From positions 1,870,056 through 1,934,055 of the forward strand of contig JAQFVV010000141.1 of NCBI GenBank assembly GCA_028023455.1: a stretch of DNA of 64,000 nucleotides, read 5' to 3'. Numbering within the stretch: position 1 is the stretch's first letter; each line of letters starts with the position of its first letter. Below are positions 11,580 to 22,929 of the stretch, piece by piece. A program made the position numbers and the translations under genes. The notes under the pieces are model-generated. The model was given only the letters and a program-made list of their open reading frames with translations, did no database searches and had not been told where the DNA came from. The DNA comes from Epiperipatus broadwayi. Its lineage: Eukaryota > Onychophora > Udeonychophora > Euonychophora > Peripatidae.

Positions 11580-14470
11580 AAAATAAATAATGGTTCTTAT
11601 TCCCAGGGGGCTTTAAAACCAAGGCAGTGGTTGGTGGCCAGAAGAGGAGGGTGCTAAGAATCCCCTAATTGTAGACCCAGGCTGCCATTAGATGACATTT
11701 TATTTAGATACTTACAACTGCAGATCCCTTTCAAGTAAAGTAGGATTGCATGAATTGGAAGAAGAACCATCTTATATTAAATGGGACATTATTGGACTTT
11801 GTCAAGTTAGAAAAAAAGGATAAAAGACAATTAATTTAAAAAGGGGACATGTATACAACAATAAAAACACAAATCATGAAAATTCATGTGGAGTAGGATT
11901 CATCATAATTAAAAATTGGAATAACAACATTGTGGAGATTCGTGGTATATCAGACAGAGTGGTAAGATTAGTTCCCCACTTAATAGAAGACACCAAATGC
12001 AGATAGTTCAGGTTTATGCCCCAACAAGTTCTCATAGTGATGATGTTGTAGAAGATTTTTATATTGATGTACAAAGGCTTTTTCTTAGAGTAAACAACAT
12101 TTTCAAATTGTTATAGGAGACTTTAATGCTAGAATCGCTAAAAAAATGAAAGATGAAAGTGGTGTAGATAATTTTGGTTATGGTAAAAGAAGTGAGAGAG
12201 GACATAGACTTAAGTAGTTTGCAGAAAAAGAATTTTTTTATATTGTGAAATATTTTTATGAGAAATATGGTAAAAGGAAATGGACATGGAAGCATGCAAA
12301 TGAGGGTACAGCAGAATGGGATTATATTTTGACTAACAGAAAATACATATTTCAAGATTGTAATGTTGTTAATAAATTTAACACAGGAAGTGATCATCCA
12401 TTAGTAAAATATAAAATACATGTTAATGCAAAACTAAAGAGACAAGAATTATTAATTAAAAACAATATGTACATTGATATTCTTAATCTTCACAAACATT
12501 CTAATGAATTTAAATTAAAACTTACTAATCGGTTTGGAGTTATTAGTAAATTTTGAACATGATACAGATTTGAATGAAATTAATATTAAAATAACTTATA
12601 CACTTTTAAAAACGGCTACAAAGATAGCTGGTATAAGAAATGCAGCAATTGACCAATAAAATTTCTACTGAGACTAGAAAATTTATGAAGTAAATACATA
12701 ATATGAAGATATACAAAAATGATGCATTAAAAGGGGACTGAATATCACAAATTTTATAAAATATTGCTGAAGCCGGGTGTGGAAATTGATATAATAAAGT
12801 ATAAGTGTGACCTAGCAAGGAAAGCTGTAGAAGAGAATAAAACTCTTAAGATTGTAAAATAATATTTTGGTTTGGTAGGAAATTTATATCAGCAATAAAA
12901 AAATGGAATTATTACTAAAAATATAGATGATATTATGAAATGGGTAGAAGACTACTATCTAAAATGATACAGTAATAAAAAACAAGTAACATCTATATTT
13001 ATTATATTTTTAGAATTGCCAGAATATTAAATGAAGAAACGAAATGCTCCAGATGATGATGAAATTATAATTGATATATTAAAAGAAGCATGTGAAAAAA
13101 TAATAATGTCTAAATAATAAATATGTAGCAGATGATTGGAAGAATGCAATATAAATATTTAAAAAAAATGTGATAAAGAATATATTGTTAATTGCATACC
13201 TGTCAGCCTTTTATAAGTTTTATACAAAATTTTTACAAGGTAATTACAAATCATCTACGGAAAACATTGGATTTCCACTAACCAAGATAATAAGCTAAAT
13301 TTAAAAGTGGTTTTAGTACAGTAGATCATATTCTAGTATTGTGAGAAATTATAGAAAGATAAATGAATATGGATTGACATTATGTTTTGGATTTGTTGAT
13401 TATAAAAAGTTTATTTGATTATATAAACTTTTCTTCAGTGATTAAAGCATTGGATCATCAATGTATAGATCCAGGATATTGTCATATTTTAAAGAATATT
13501 TATAAAAAATGCAACAGCAACAATTACATTACATAATGATACTAGTCAAGTGAACATTAAGAAGAGGGCAAAACATGGTGACTCTATATCTCCAAGACTT
13601 GTTACAGCAGTGCTGCAAGAAATGTTTGTGGATTAAAATGGGAAGCTAAAGAAGTGAAAGTAGATGGAAATTCTTTTAGTCATTTAGATTTTTCAGATGA
13701 TGTAGTTGTTTTTGCAAATAGTATTTTAGAGCTGCAAGAAAAGTTACAGGAGTTATCAGATGAAAATATAAAAATACGACTAAAGATAAATGTTAAAAAG
13801 ACTGATGTAATGTTTAATGGATTTTCTCCAAATATGAAAATAAAGATTGATTATAATGAGTAAGAAGAAATTAAGAAATACAAATACCTTGGTTAGATTA
13901 TTAATACATATGGAAACATAATGGATAAAATCAATCATAGAATTAAACTTTGTTGGATTGCTTTTGGTAGAAATAAATTGACATTAAACGAAAATAAGCC
14001 TTTGGGTTTGAAAAGGAAGGTTTTTATTAGATGTGTTTTATAAAGAAAGGTTTTTAACAAATGTGTTTTACCAGTTCTTCCTTATGGATCTGAGACTTGG
14101 ATACTTAATACCAGAGCAATACGGAGACTTCAGACAGCTCAAAGAAGTATGAAGAGATCCATGTTAAGAGTAACAAGAAGAGATCGAAACGCAATATCTT
14201 GACAAGGGAGCATGCAGTTGTTAGTGATCTCATTGAAAAAAATAAAAGACTGAAGTGGAGGCTGGAAATGATTATAGATGGACAATTGTAATTTAAACTA
14301 TATTTCAAGGGAGTGTACAAGACCCAAAAATAGAGCGCATGTGCAATGGATGGACAAAATAAGATTGTTTACAGGTGTGGTGTGGAGAAGTGTAGATAAA
14401 AAACAGAGAGGAACTTGGAGATACTTTTATTCCGTAGTGTATTGATGTTGATTGATGACATTGATGATAA
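11580..14470 (+). pseudogene. RTE-type LINE copy 2, near full length, decayed
   Basis: Carries the 5' part missing from copy 1. Endonuclease-like segments include IKWDIIGLCQVRKKG (near 11780) and a VYAPTSSHSDD-like motif (near 12010). GKRKWTWKHANEGTAEWDYI near 12275 (plus frame 12245-12556) belongs to the same domain. The reverse transcriptase follows from about 12990, collinear with copy 1; catalytic motif C reads DFSDD at about 13690. Many stops and frameshifts are present, so it is dead. The 3' end (14430-14470) has ATTGATGA-type repeats. The 5' end starts about 30 bp after a (TA)n tract. Confidence 0.8.
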
Positions 14471-14708
14471 ATACATGTCAGTATCACAAAATTCTGAAGC
14501 TATTTTTCTTTTTATTTATGACTTATACAACTTCTAAACATTTGAAAATATTTTAAGAAGCGTGATATACTCAATTCCAGAATGAAACATGACAAACAAA
14601 GATATATATATATGACAATAGATGGTATTCTACCAAAAACACCGTCAAGCGTATATTTGTTTACATAAATGTCAGCGCAAGCATTCACTATCTCTAACTT
14701 TAGTTCCA

Positions 14709-14752
14709 CCTTCAGATCATGATTTCAAGCTATTTGCTATCATCAGTGAAAA
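14709..14752 (-). ncRNA. Hammerhead ribozyme motif, family 1 unit A
   Basis: Minus strand: helix I (UUCA with UGAA, plus two wobbles), core CUGAUGA, helix II (AGC with GCU, closed by a U-U mismatch), GAAA, helix III AUC-AU-GAU, cleavage base C, helix I return. Conserved core bases are intact. The usual G-C closing pair of helix II is missing, so activity may be weak. Confidence 0.7.
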
Positions 14753-15108
14753 ACAGGAATAAGAAACTAGATCTAAACACAAACTCTGAGCGTTTATGAA
14801 ACAGTTTCTATTCAGCTTGCAAGCGTGAATCTTTTAGACATGTAATGTCTTCAAACTCAGCATAGCAAGCCAGATAGCTATATGGGTCTGATATCAGTTC
14901 AGCATCACCACATAGTAAAAGCCTCTGCAATATATATCATTGCAAGAAAGACCTCAAAGGTACATTTATGAAAAACAAAAAGCAAGTTAAAACTTGTTAA
15001 TACTTGTATTTATGACAATAGATGGCATTCTACCAAAACCACTGTCAAGCGTATGTTTGTTTACATAAATGTCAGAGCAAGCATTCACTATCTCTAACTT
15101 TAGTTCCA

Positions 15109-15152
15109 TCTTCAGATCATTATTTCAAGCTATTTGCTATTGTCATTGAAGA
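15109..15152 (-). ncRNA. Hammerhead motif, family 1 unit B (degenerate)
   Basis: Same architecture, 400 bp from unit A. Helix I CUUCA/UGAAG is kept, but the first core box reads AUGACAA instead of CUGAUGA and helix III is changed, so this copy should be inactive. Confidence 0.55.
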
Positions 15153-15306
15153 ACAGGAATAAGAAACTAGATCTAAACACAAACTCTGAGCGTTTATGCT
15201 GAGTTTGAAGACATTACCTGTCTAAAAGATTCACGCTTGCAAGCTGAATAGAAACTGTTTCATAAATGCTCAGAGTTTGTGTTTAGATCTAGTTTCTTAT
15301 TCCTGT

Positions 15307-15350
15307 CCTTCACTGATGATAGCAAATCGCTTGAAATCATGATCTGAAGG
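15307..15350 (+). ncRNA. Hammerhead ribozyme motif, family 1 unit C
   Basis: Best copy. Helix I CCTTCA (15307-15312) pairs perfectly with TGAAGG (15345-15350). Core CTGATGA is 15313-15319. Helix II AGC/GCT encloses AAATC. GAAA is 15333-15336. Helix III is the palindrome ATCATGAT and the predicted cleavage is after C15344. Type I topology with a minimal helix III. Confidence 0.75.
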
Positions 15351-15802
15351 TGGAACTAAAGTTGGAGATAGTGAATGCTTGCTCTGACGTTTATGTAAAC
15401 AAACATACGCTTGACGGTGGTTTTGGTAGAACGCCATCTATTGTCATAAATACAAGCATTAACAAGTTTTAACTTGCTTTTTGTTTTCATATATATATAT
15501 ATAGGTAAATAGTCATTAATTGTTAGCTGGTGATTAGAAAATCTAAAATATTGGGATTAAACAAATGAGAATTCAAAACATACAATATAAACAAAATATA
15601 ATTGCAATCTTAATCAATACTGTTTAAAATATTTCACAGTGATAAATTGAAGACAAAATAACATCGTTGATTATATTTTGATTTAAATGTTTTAATATAG
15701 TTTGAAGCAATCTGAACTCATACTTTCAAGCTCTTTATAATTATACACTATATCTTATACAACTGATACTATGACAACGTGCAGGTGGAATAAATAAATG
15801 AT

Positions 15803-15847
15803 TTCCATTGTACATATTTTATGCTGAACAAACACTCCTCAGTTGGA
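15803..15847 (-). ncRNA. Hammerhead motif, family 2 unit 1
   Basis: Minus strand: UCCAA (helix I), core CUGAGGA (fits CUGANGA), helix II of about five pairs ending CAGCAU, then AAAA where GAAA is expected, a helix III remnant, and AUGGA returning to helix I. One core substitution makes activity unlikely. Confidence 0.5.
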
Positions 15848-16280
15848 CCAGATCACCATCTCCCACACATATATACAATTTGTCCTCAGTTTATATTAAG
15901 ACTATAAATCTTTAAACTTTAATAAATCTGTTTTATATTTTTCCACATTCCAACTATTCAGCAATACATACCATTAAAAATATAATGGTGAAATAATGCC
16001 CTTATTGATGCCAAAATTAATGTTATATCGATGTTGACTGTTAAATCACTCTGACCCTTCAAATAGAGGCACTTAACATGTTCATTTAAAGGCACAGAAG
16101 AGGGATAGATGGAATAAAGATTGAATATGTAATATTTAAATATACTTACATTGTTTATACTAATGTTAATGTGATTAAAAGTGACTTGGTTGTCAGACTT
16201 TCAAGCTCTTTATAGCTACACACTCAATCTTGTACAGCTGATAGACATGTCCACATTCATGTGAAAAAAGGTGAATGATT

Positions 16281-16325
16281 TTCAATATATGTATTTCATT
16301 CTCATCCATCTCTCATAATATTGTC
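16281..16325 (-). ncRNA. Hammerhead motif, family 2 unit 2 (degenerate)
   Basis: Aligned with its neighbours. GAAA and the helix III stretch AUACAUAU are intact, but the first core box reads AUUAUGA and helix II is eroded. It supplies the 3' half of the family consensus. Confidence 0.4.
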
Positions 16326-16741
16326 CAGCTGACCATCTTCCACATGTAAATAATAAATTCTCAGTTTCAATTAAGACAGCAAACTTTCAAACATTATTGG
16401 GCAAGGTTGAAACTTGTCTACATTCCAATACTTCAGATATAAATATCATTAAAATTTTTGATGATTAAACAATCATAGCCCTTAATTGTGCCAATATTAT
16501 TGTTATACCAGTGTTGACTTTTAAGTCACTCTGAACCTTCACATATAGGACCTCAGACTTTATAACAAATGTTTTAGCATTAATAAGGGCTATGAGTGTT
16601 TCATCATTGGATTTTTTCTTATGTGGATGTCTGAAGATTTAGAGGACGGATAAGTTCATAGATTGAACATCATAACTTCAAAATCTGCTGTTTAATTTAA
16701 ACTGACAACTGATTGTATATATGTGTGGGAGATGATGATGT

Positions 16742-16795
16742 GGACCAAATGTTGAGTATTGGTTCAGCTTCATATAAATATATGGGAGATCTTTT
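16742..16795 (+). ncRNA. Hammerhead motif, family 2 unit 3 (degenerate)
   Basis: Plus strand: GGACCAA, then AUGUUGA at the core, a partial helix II around GGTTCAGC, then ATAAATATATGGG. Recognisable only by alignment with the other units. Confidence 0.35.
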
Positions 16796-17214
16796 TTTCA
16801 TGTTATGGGATTATATGTATCAACTATAAAAGATAATGTATAGCTATAACGAACTTGAATGTCTGACTTAAAGTCCCTTCTAATTACATTAAGTTAAATA
16901 TGGACAATATACTTATATTTGAATATTATATATTTAACCTGTATTCTGCCCATTCCGTTTCTCTATAATTAAATAGACATATTAAGGTCCTACGTGTCAT
17001 GGGTTAGAGTGACTTAAAAGTCAACTATCTTAAAACAATAACATTGATATCAATAATACCTTTGAGGGTTTCATCATTGGATTTTTAATAATATGGATAG
17101 CTGAAGAGTTGAAGTGTGGAGAAGTTCAAAGTTTGTCCATTAAAGTTTGAAGAATTTATGTCGTAATATAAATCCAGTACTTATAGTACATATGTGTGGG
17201 AGATGGTGATGTGA

Positions 17215-17257
17215 GCAAACTGATGAGTGCTGGTTCAGCACTAATACAGATATTGGA
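17215..17257 (+). ncRNA. Hammerhead motif, family 2 unit 4
   Basis: Plus strand: perfect core CTGATGA (17220-17226) and perfect six-pair helix II GTGCTG/CAGCAC with a GTT loop (17227-17241). The GAAA box has decayed to TAA. ATTGGA for helix I follows, but its partner is mutated to CAAA. Inactive as it stands, but it shows the family structure clearly. Confidence 0.5.
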
Positions 17258-17406
17258 AATCATTTATTTTTTTACATAAATGTGGTTATGTGTATCAGTT
17301 ATATAAGAGTTAGTATATAGTTGTAAAGAGCTTTAATATCTGAGTTCAAGTCCTTTCTAATTGCATTAAGTTTAGTATAGTCAATAAACTTAGTGAATAT
17401 TTATAC

Positions 17407-17729
17407 AATATATATATATATATATTGATTTTATTGTGTTTGCATACAAAGTAATATTGAATACTAAAAGTATGTGCATAATATATACTACAAGAAATGT
17501 TTTTGTTTTTTTTTTTTGTTTATTTACCTATACAACATCAAGATTTATAAGGAAATAAAATTTAATAAGGTGCACATTTTTTTATTATTGAAAATATTTA
17601 AAAAAACCTTGAACTCTAAAATAGAAAAATATTGAATACAATATAAATACAATTTTTTATTTATTCATTGTATACTATTGTTAAAGAATCTGATTAAATT
17701 ATTCAGTTCAACAACATATCTCAAAATTG
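17407..17729. other. Intergenic, 3' flank of the GPCR
   Basis: (TA)n at 17407-17424 then AT-rich DNA to the GPCR stop codon. It would hold the 3' UTR of the minus-strand receptor; several TTTATT strings (AATAAA on the minus strand) are present, none clearly the signal used. Confidence 0.4.
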
Positions 17730-18731
17730 TTATTCTATATTTTTTGTTTGTTCCAGTTTACTTTTATTAAAATTACAAGTTGCAATCTTTAAATAAGCTC
17801 TTCTAAAGCTTTTATTTGTAACACCGTAAATAATAGGACTGCATATTGAGTGTGAAATGGTCATCAACATAACTCCCCTTAATAAAATTGGTGGAAGTTT
17901 ATAAAAAACATTCAAACATAATACAATTGGAAAAGGAATAAATGATAAAACAAAAATTATAAATATTACAAACATTGTTTTTGTAAGTTTAATATTCTGG
18001 GATGACCTCTTGCGGAATGTTTCTGACGAATTCATCAGCAACAAATTATTCTCCGAAGATTTAATTGTTTTAAATATATTGTAGTATGAAATAGTGATAG
18101 TAGGAAGTGCTATAGGGTATAGTATAAAGGCATTCATACAAACAAAATAGACAGCTTTATTATTGATTTCTAAAAAGCATTCCTTTAAATTATCATTATA
18201 TATTATTGTGAAGAAACCAGAAGAAAATGTAAAAATGTTCATCAAAACTCCATACAACCAACTAGCTGATAACATTAATATGACGTGTCTTTTAGTAAAT
18301 ATTTTATTATAAATTGCAGAACCTTTACAAATTAGTATATACCGATTAAAAGCAATCTGCGATGAAATAATTACAATTTCCGCACCTCCTAATAATAAAC
18401 AAGAAAATGAAAAAACGCATCCATACTCCATGCTTTTATTCAAAATTAGGTTGTAAACAAAATGGGGGCTAAACAGACCTCCTACGCAAAAATCTGATAA
18501 AGATAAATTTGCTATATATATGTAAGGTATTGTTCTCAGCTGTTTAAATACTCCAATGGACATTATTACTAAAAGATTTCCTGATAAAGAAAGAACGTGT
18601 AATGTAAATGTAATACCAATATCAATATAGTCAAAGGTTGAAAAAAAAAGATAATTCAAATTATGCCAAGTAGAATTGAACGATCTTGAATTATTTAACA
18701 TCCAGATCTCTTTAAATGCCAATGTAACCAT
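17730..18731 (-). CDS. Class A GPCR, melatonin-receptor-like, intronless
   Basis: Intact 333-residue seven-helix receptor at the cell surface; ligand unknown. The N-terminus has sequons at N13, N19 and nearby. TM1 (about 37-62) has SGN with N52. TM2 (70-95) has NLSLSD with D80. TM3 (103-131) ends in NRY (129-131), as in melatonin receptors, rather than DRY. C105 and C185 are the expected disulfide pair. TM4 has W158 and TM5 has P206/P210. TM6 (about 250-275) has F-I-P near 264-266 and lacks the usual CWxP. TM7 has SPIIY (298-302) in place of NPxxY, followed by a basic helix 8. Invertebrate Tre1/moody-type or orphan receptors are alternatives. The second Met (M11) may be the true start. An acceptor-like TTAACAG lies just upstream, so a 5' exon is possible. 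No frameshift or stop. Confidence 0.85.
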   Translation of the reverse strand: MVTLAFKEIWMLNNSRSFNSTWHNLNYLFFSTFDYIDIGITFTLHVLSLSGNLLVIMSIGVFKQLRTIPYIYIANLSLSDFCVGGLFSPHFVYNLILNKSMEYGCVFSFSCLLLGGAEIVIISSQIAFNRYILICKGSAIYNKIFTKRHVILMLSASWLYGVLMNIFTFSSGFFTIIYNDNLKECFLEINNKAVYFVCMNAFILYPIALPTITISYYNIFKTIKSSENNLLLMNSSETFRKRSSQNIKLTKTMFVIFIIFVLSFIPFPIVLCLNVFYKLPPILLRGVMLMTISHSICSPIIYGVTNKSFRRAYLKIATCNFNKSKLEQTKNIE

Positions 18732-18839
18732 TAGTAAACCTGTTAATAATAAGAATTTTGGTAAGTAAAAAAAAATAATAAAAATGTATTCATCAATCTA
18801 TTTATCTAAGTTATATACCTATTCTATTTAGCGATCGGC

Positions 18840-19680
<841 letters not shown>

Positions 19681-19684
19681 ACTA

Positions 19685-21805
19685 CCCACTTTGAACCTAA
19701 ACATCAGACATGAATATGAATGCCAAAGTCCAAAGCATGATAGTCATTTGCAATTGTACTATAACCCCTTCACCCACATAATAACATTCAGTATATATAT
19801 ATGACCACGCCACAGTTAATCATATCTCTAACTGACATACAGGGACAATTATTAACTATGATGAGAAAACTCAGAGACATTATCAGTTTACAACCTACTG
19901 CTGATAATATTAACTCCATATAGTAATATTTTCTTCCCATCATTACATTAAGTACCTATAATAGAATATCTATTACTTCTGGGATGATATATGAGTAACG
20001 ATCAGAGAAGTGTCACTAGCCTTTGAAAAGATCATGCCAGCTATAGATCATAAGTCTTAAGATTTAAAACGAAGTGGTAATGTTGCACTATTTAAATAAA
20101 ATAGTAACATGCGCAAATGAAATTGAACCAAGACAGAGCATTCATAACGTTAACAATAATGGTTCATTTCAGTTCCATCAGGTATTTATATCCTCTCAAA
20201 CCATTAGCGTTACAAAAATCACATTAACATATAAATACAGCACACACACATATTTTATTATAAACATGCATGAACAACAGATAGGAATAAATTAATATAG
20301 TTGACAATTACCAATTTAGAGAAATATTTCTAAAAAAAAAAAAAAAAAAAATGTTCATGTGTACAACATATGCAAATCAATTAATATCATTGACATTTAC
20401 CGATTTATAGAAATATAAAAAAAAAAAACAACATTACATTCATGTAACATTTAATTAAACTTTAACCCCTGGTCCTTACCTTAATTTATTATTTATATAA
20501 ATGAAATATTGCATTTTTATATCATTGTATCAATTTTATAAAATTGTTAAAAATATTGTTTATCGCAACATTAATGGTAGATTTTTACGTATTAAATTTG
20601 AAGTTGAAATAAAAGTTGTTTTTGATTAAGGTATATTTAAATATAGTATTAAAATAAAATTAAAAAAAAATACTTTATTTAATATATATATATTATTAAA
20701 TTATTTTAGAAAGTTAGACATAAATAATTAATAAATAAATTTTAGTAAGTGTCTGGGATATTTAATGTAAGAAAATACTAAAACAGAGTTTCATTAAATT
20801 TAAAATTTAATAGGATTTATTGTATCAAAATAAGTATCAAAGCTTTCACGTCCTATTTGTGGTTAGTCTGCTGCGAATATTATATATATATTGCCGAATT
20901 GAATGCCACTTGATTATTGGCTTATTACATGTTCATTTTGTGCAATAAACCACGCCTCTTTTATTTTACATTAGCTATCGTTACTGACATATAATAATAA
21001 TTTTAACAATATTCGATCACAATTATGGCATTGGTATCTTTCATGATTATGGAAGTCAGATGAATTAACAGCTTTTAACTTAAATTTCGATTTTTATACA
21101 TTAATGAATAATGTTTGACTCTAGTTCTACGATTGGTCCTGGTCTCAACATAATATATATATATATATATATATACAGTCTTTTTGGCTATATTTTACAG
21201 CGTTTGCAACATGATACCGATAAAATGTTGTCATTTGTGTTGTTAATAAGTTTGTTCAAATTCTGAAACTGTGTTTTAGTATATTTACATTAATAGTTAG
21301 AGCTTAAGGAATATGGATGGAGTATCATAACGCTATTATATACATTTATAAATATAGTGAAAACTAAATAGTTTAACTCACTTCAGTTCTTGTACTGAGT
21401 CCCTTTGTATTTGAATCAGGTATTTTGTAAAAAAAACTGGTTATTTATATAAGATAAATAATTTGTACATTTATAATATTCCTTGGAAGCATTTGTTGCC
21501 TTCACTGTCATATATTTATAATATAACCACAATTTAAAAAAAAAAAAGAATTCTTCATTCATTATTTATTACCATGCAGATTATACTCAGTCATATTTAT
21601 TCATATGATTTTACTCTTTTATTAAAACAAAAATATGAATTTTGCAATGTTTAATAAACTGGAAATGACATTACCAGTGATAATTCCTTGGCTAGCTTGT
21701 CATTTTCTGTCAATCGATTTCTTTTTTCTAGATAAGACATTTTTTATTATTTATACTTGATACAACTAGAACGAGGGCATGTTATCATTGCCTGGTGTAT
21801 ATCAG
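19685..21805 (+). repeat. Duplicated non-coding segment, copy 1
   Basis: Collinear but diverged copy of 25165-26070 plus 29242-29480. Shared landmarks include TTCAGTTCTTGTACT (21383) with TTGTATT just after, and TTTAATAAACTG near 21648. Copy 1 carries about 1 kb (near 20370-21355) absent from copy 2. No ORF of note; (TA)n tracts occur at 20880, 21150 and 21830. Confidence 0.65.
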
Positions 21806-22079
21806 GCACTTTTAGCTTTATTTCTAGCATATATATATATATATATATATTAAATGTGGCCACAATAAATGTAAAATAAAAATGGCTATTTTAATTTCAA
21901 GAAATTGTTAAATGTTAATGAATCGGCAATCATCCAATATTAAAATAACAGAATTGTGGGAGAACTAAATCTCAATTGATCTATGTGTATAGCAAAATCG
22001 TTTTGATTATTCAACGCTATATAATTGATATACCCTAAAGTACTTCTAAAAATAACTATAAGTGAATTTTAGTGTACTT

Positions 22080-22657
22080 TGATATACTACTTTGAAGTTG
22101 TACGCTAAGGGATGTTAAATATTCAAATACAAACTAACTCAAACACAGAACATAAAATTTTAAAAGAGCAAACGGTAAATTTTGCTAATAAACTAACAAG
22201 TTTTCAAACTGTTTTGAAGTTCGCTATTATTGAGATATAGACTGTTAACCAGAGGACGTTAATGGATATATAAATATATATAATTCCAGTGCATAACGCT
22301 ATACTGAAATATATAAAAATATTAAGCATAAAGCACCCCACATGGTTAAGGAATCCAGTACTGTCCTCAGTGAACTAATATATAAAATACATTAGAGTTC
22401 GTATTTCAAAATAGCTAGGTCAAAATGAATCACTTTGACCTGTCAGCTATCAGATGTTATATATTGAAATATGAACAAACTCAAACAAAGAACTTGAAAA
22501 TTAGCAAGCGACGATCTTAAATTTTGTTACATACAAACATGTTTTACTATTATTATATAAAGACAAACTAAACTTTAGTAATTTTAATCTTTAAACCATC
22601 TAACACAAATATATAGAAAATAATTCCAATGCATAACGCTATACTGAAATATATATA
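22080..22657 (+). repeat. Diverged tandem duplication, ~340-bp period
   Basis: Two units, about 22110-22318 and 22452-22657. Best match is GCATAACGCTATACTGAAAT at 22290 and again at 22630; upstream both have CAAACTCAAACA-like strings near 22130 and 22470. Non-coding, function unknown. Confidence 0.7.
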
Positions 22658-22689
22658 TATTATCACAAAACACAAGTATGCAATGTCGC

Positions 22690-22929
22690 ATATCCATCAG
22701 AATAGCTTCCTCAATTAAAGTACAAACAACTTACTACCTATTGACTACATTTAAGAAAAAAACAAAAGAATGTTTAGCAACAGGGAAATCAATGCTCATG
22801 TTGTTCATGAGTCTTGTAGACTCCTAACGTATTACACAGTTTAGTTCCTGGTAAACAACACAGCAAGTTGCCGTTAGGATGTCCTTCTTCCCTGAGGCCT
22901 TATTTACAGATTTGAAACCTTGCATATGT
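22690..22929. other. Intergenic, nothing recognised
   Basis: AT-rich sequence between a tandem repeat and a decayed Gag region. No ORF, RNA gene or repeat recognised. Confidence 0.3.

Larger units (their letters stand above)
14605..15490. mobile_element. Hammerhead retrozyme-like array, family 1 (three units)
   Basis: Two direct units (A about 14612-14985, B about 14986-15199) face an inverted partial unit (C 15200-15490). Equivalent positions in A and B are 400 bp apart. All units carry a hammerhead motif whose sense strand points outward (minus in A and B, plus in C). The array starts and ends in (TA)n. The B/C junction shares TATG with both parents. No ORF. Tandem ~400-nt non-coding units with hammerheads match the description of metazoan retrozymes; assignment is mine, from the motif. 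Confidence 0.7.
15505..17406. mobile_element. Hammerhead retrozyme-like array, family 2 (2+2 units)
   Basis: Two tandem units to the left of about 16565 and two inverted units to the right. Equivalent landmarks lie about 475 bp apart in each arm (15723 and 16198; 16851 and 17328). The units are diverged and non-coding. Each has a decayed hammerhead whose sense strand points outward. (TA)n tracts flank the array at 15490-15504 and 17407-17424. Same head-to-head design as family 1 and the Penelope pairs. Confidence 0.65.
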
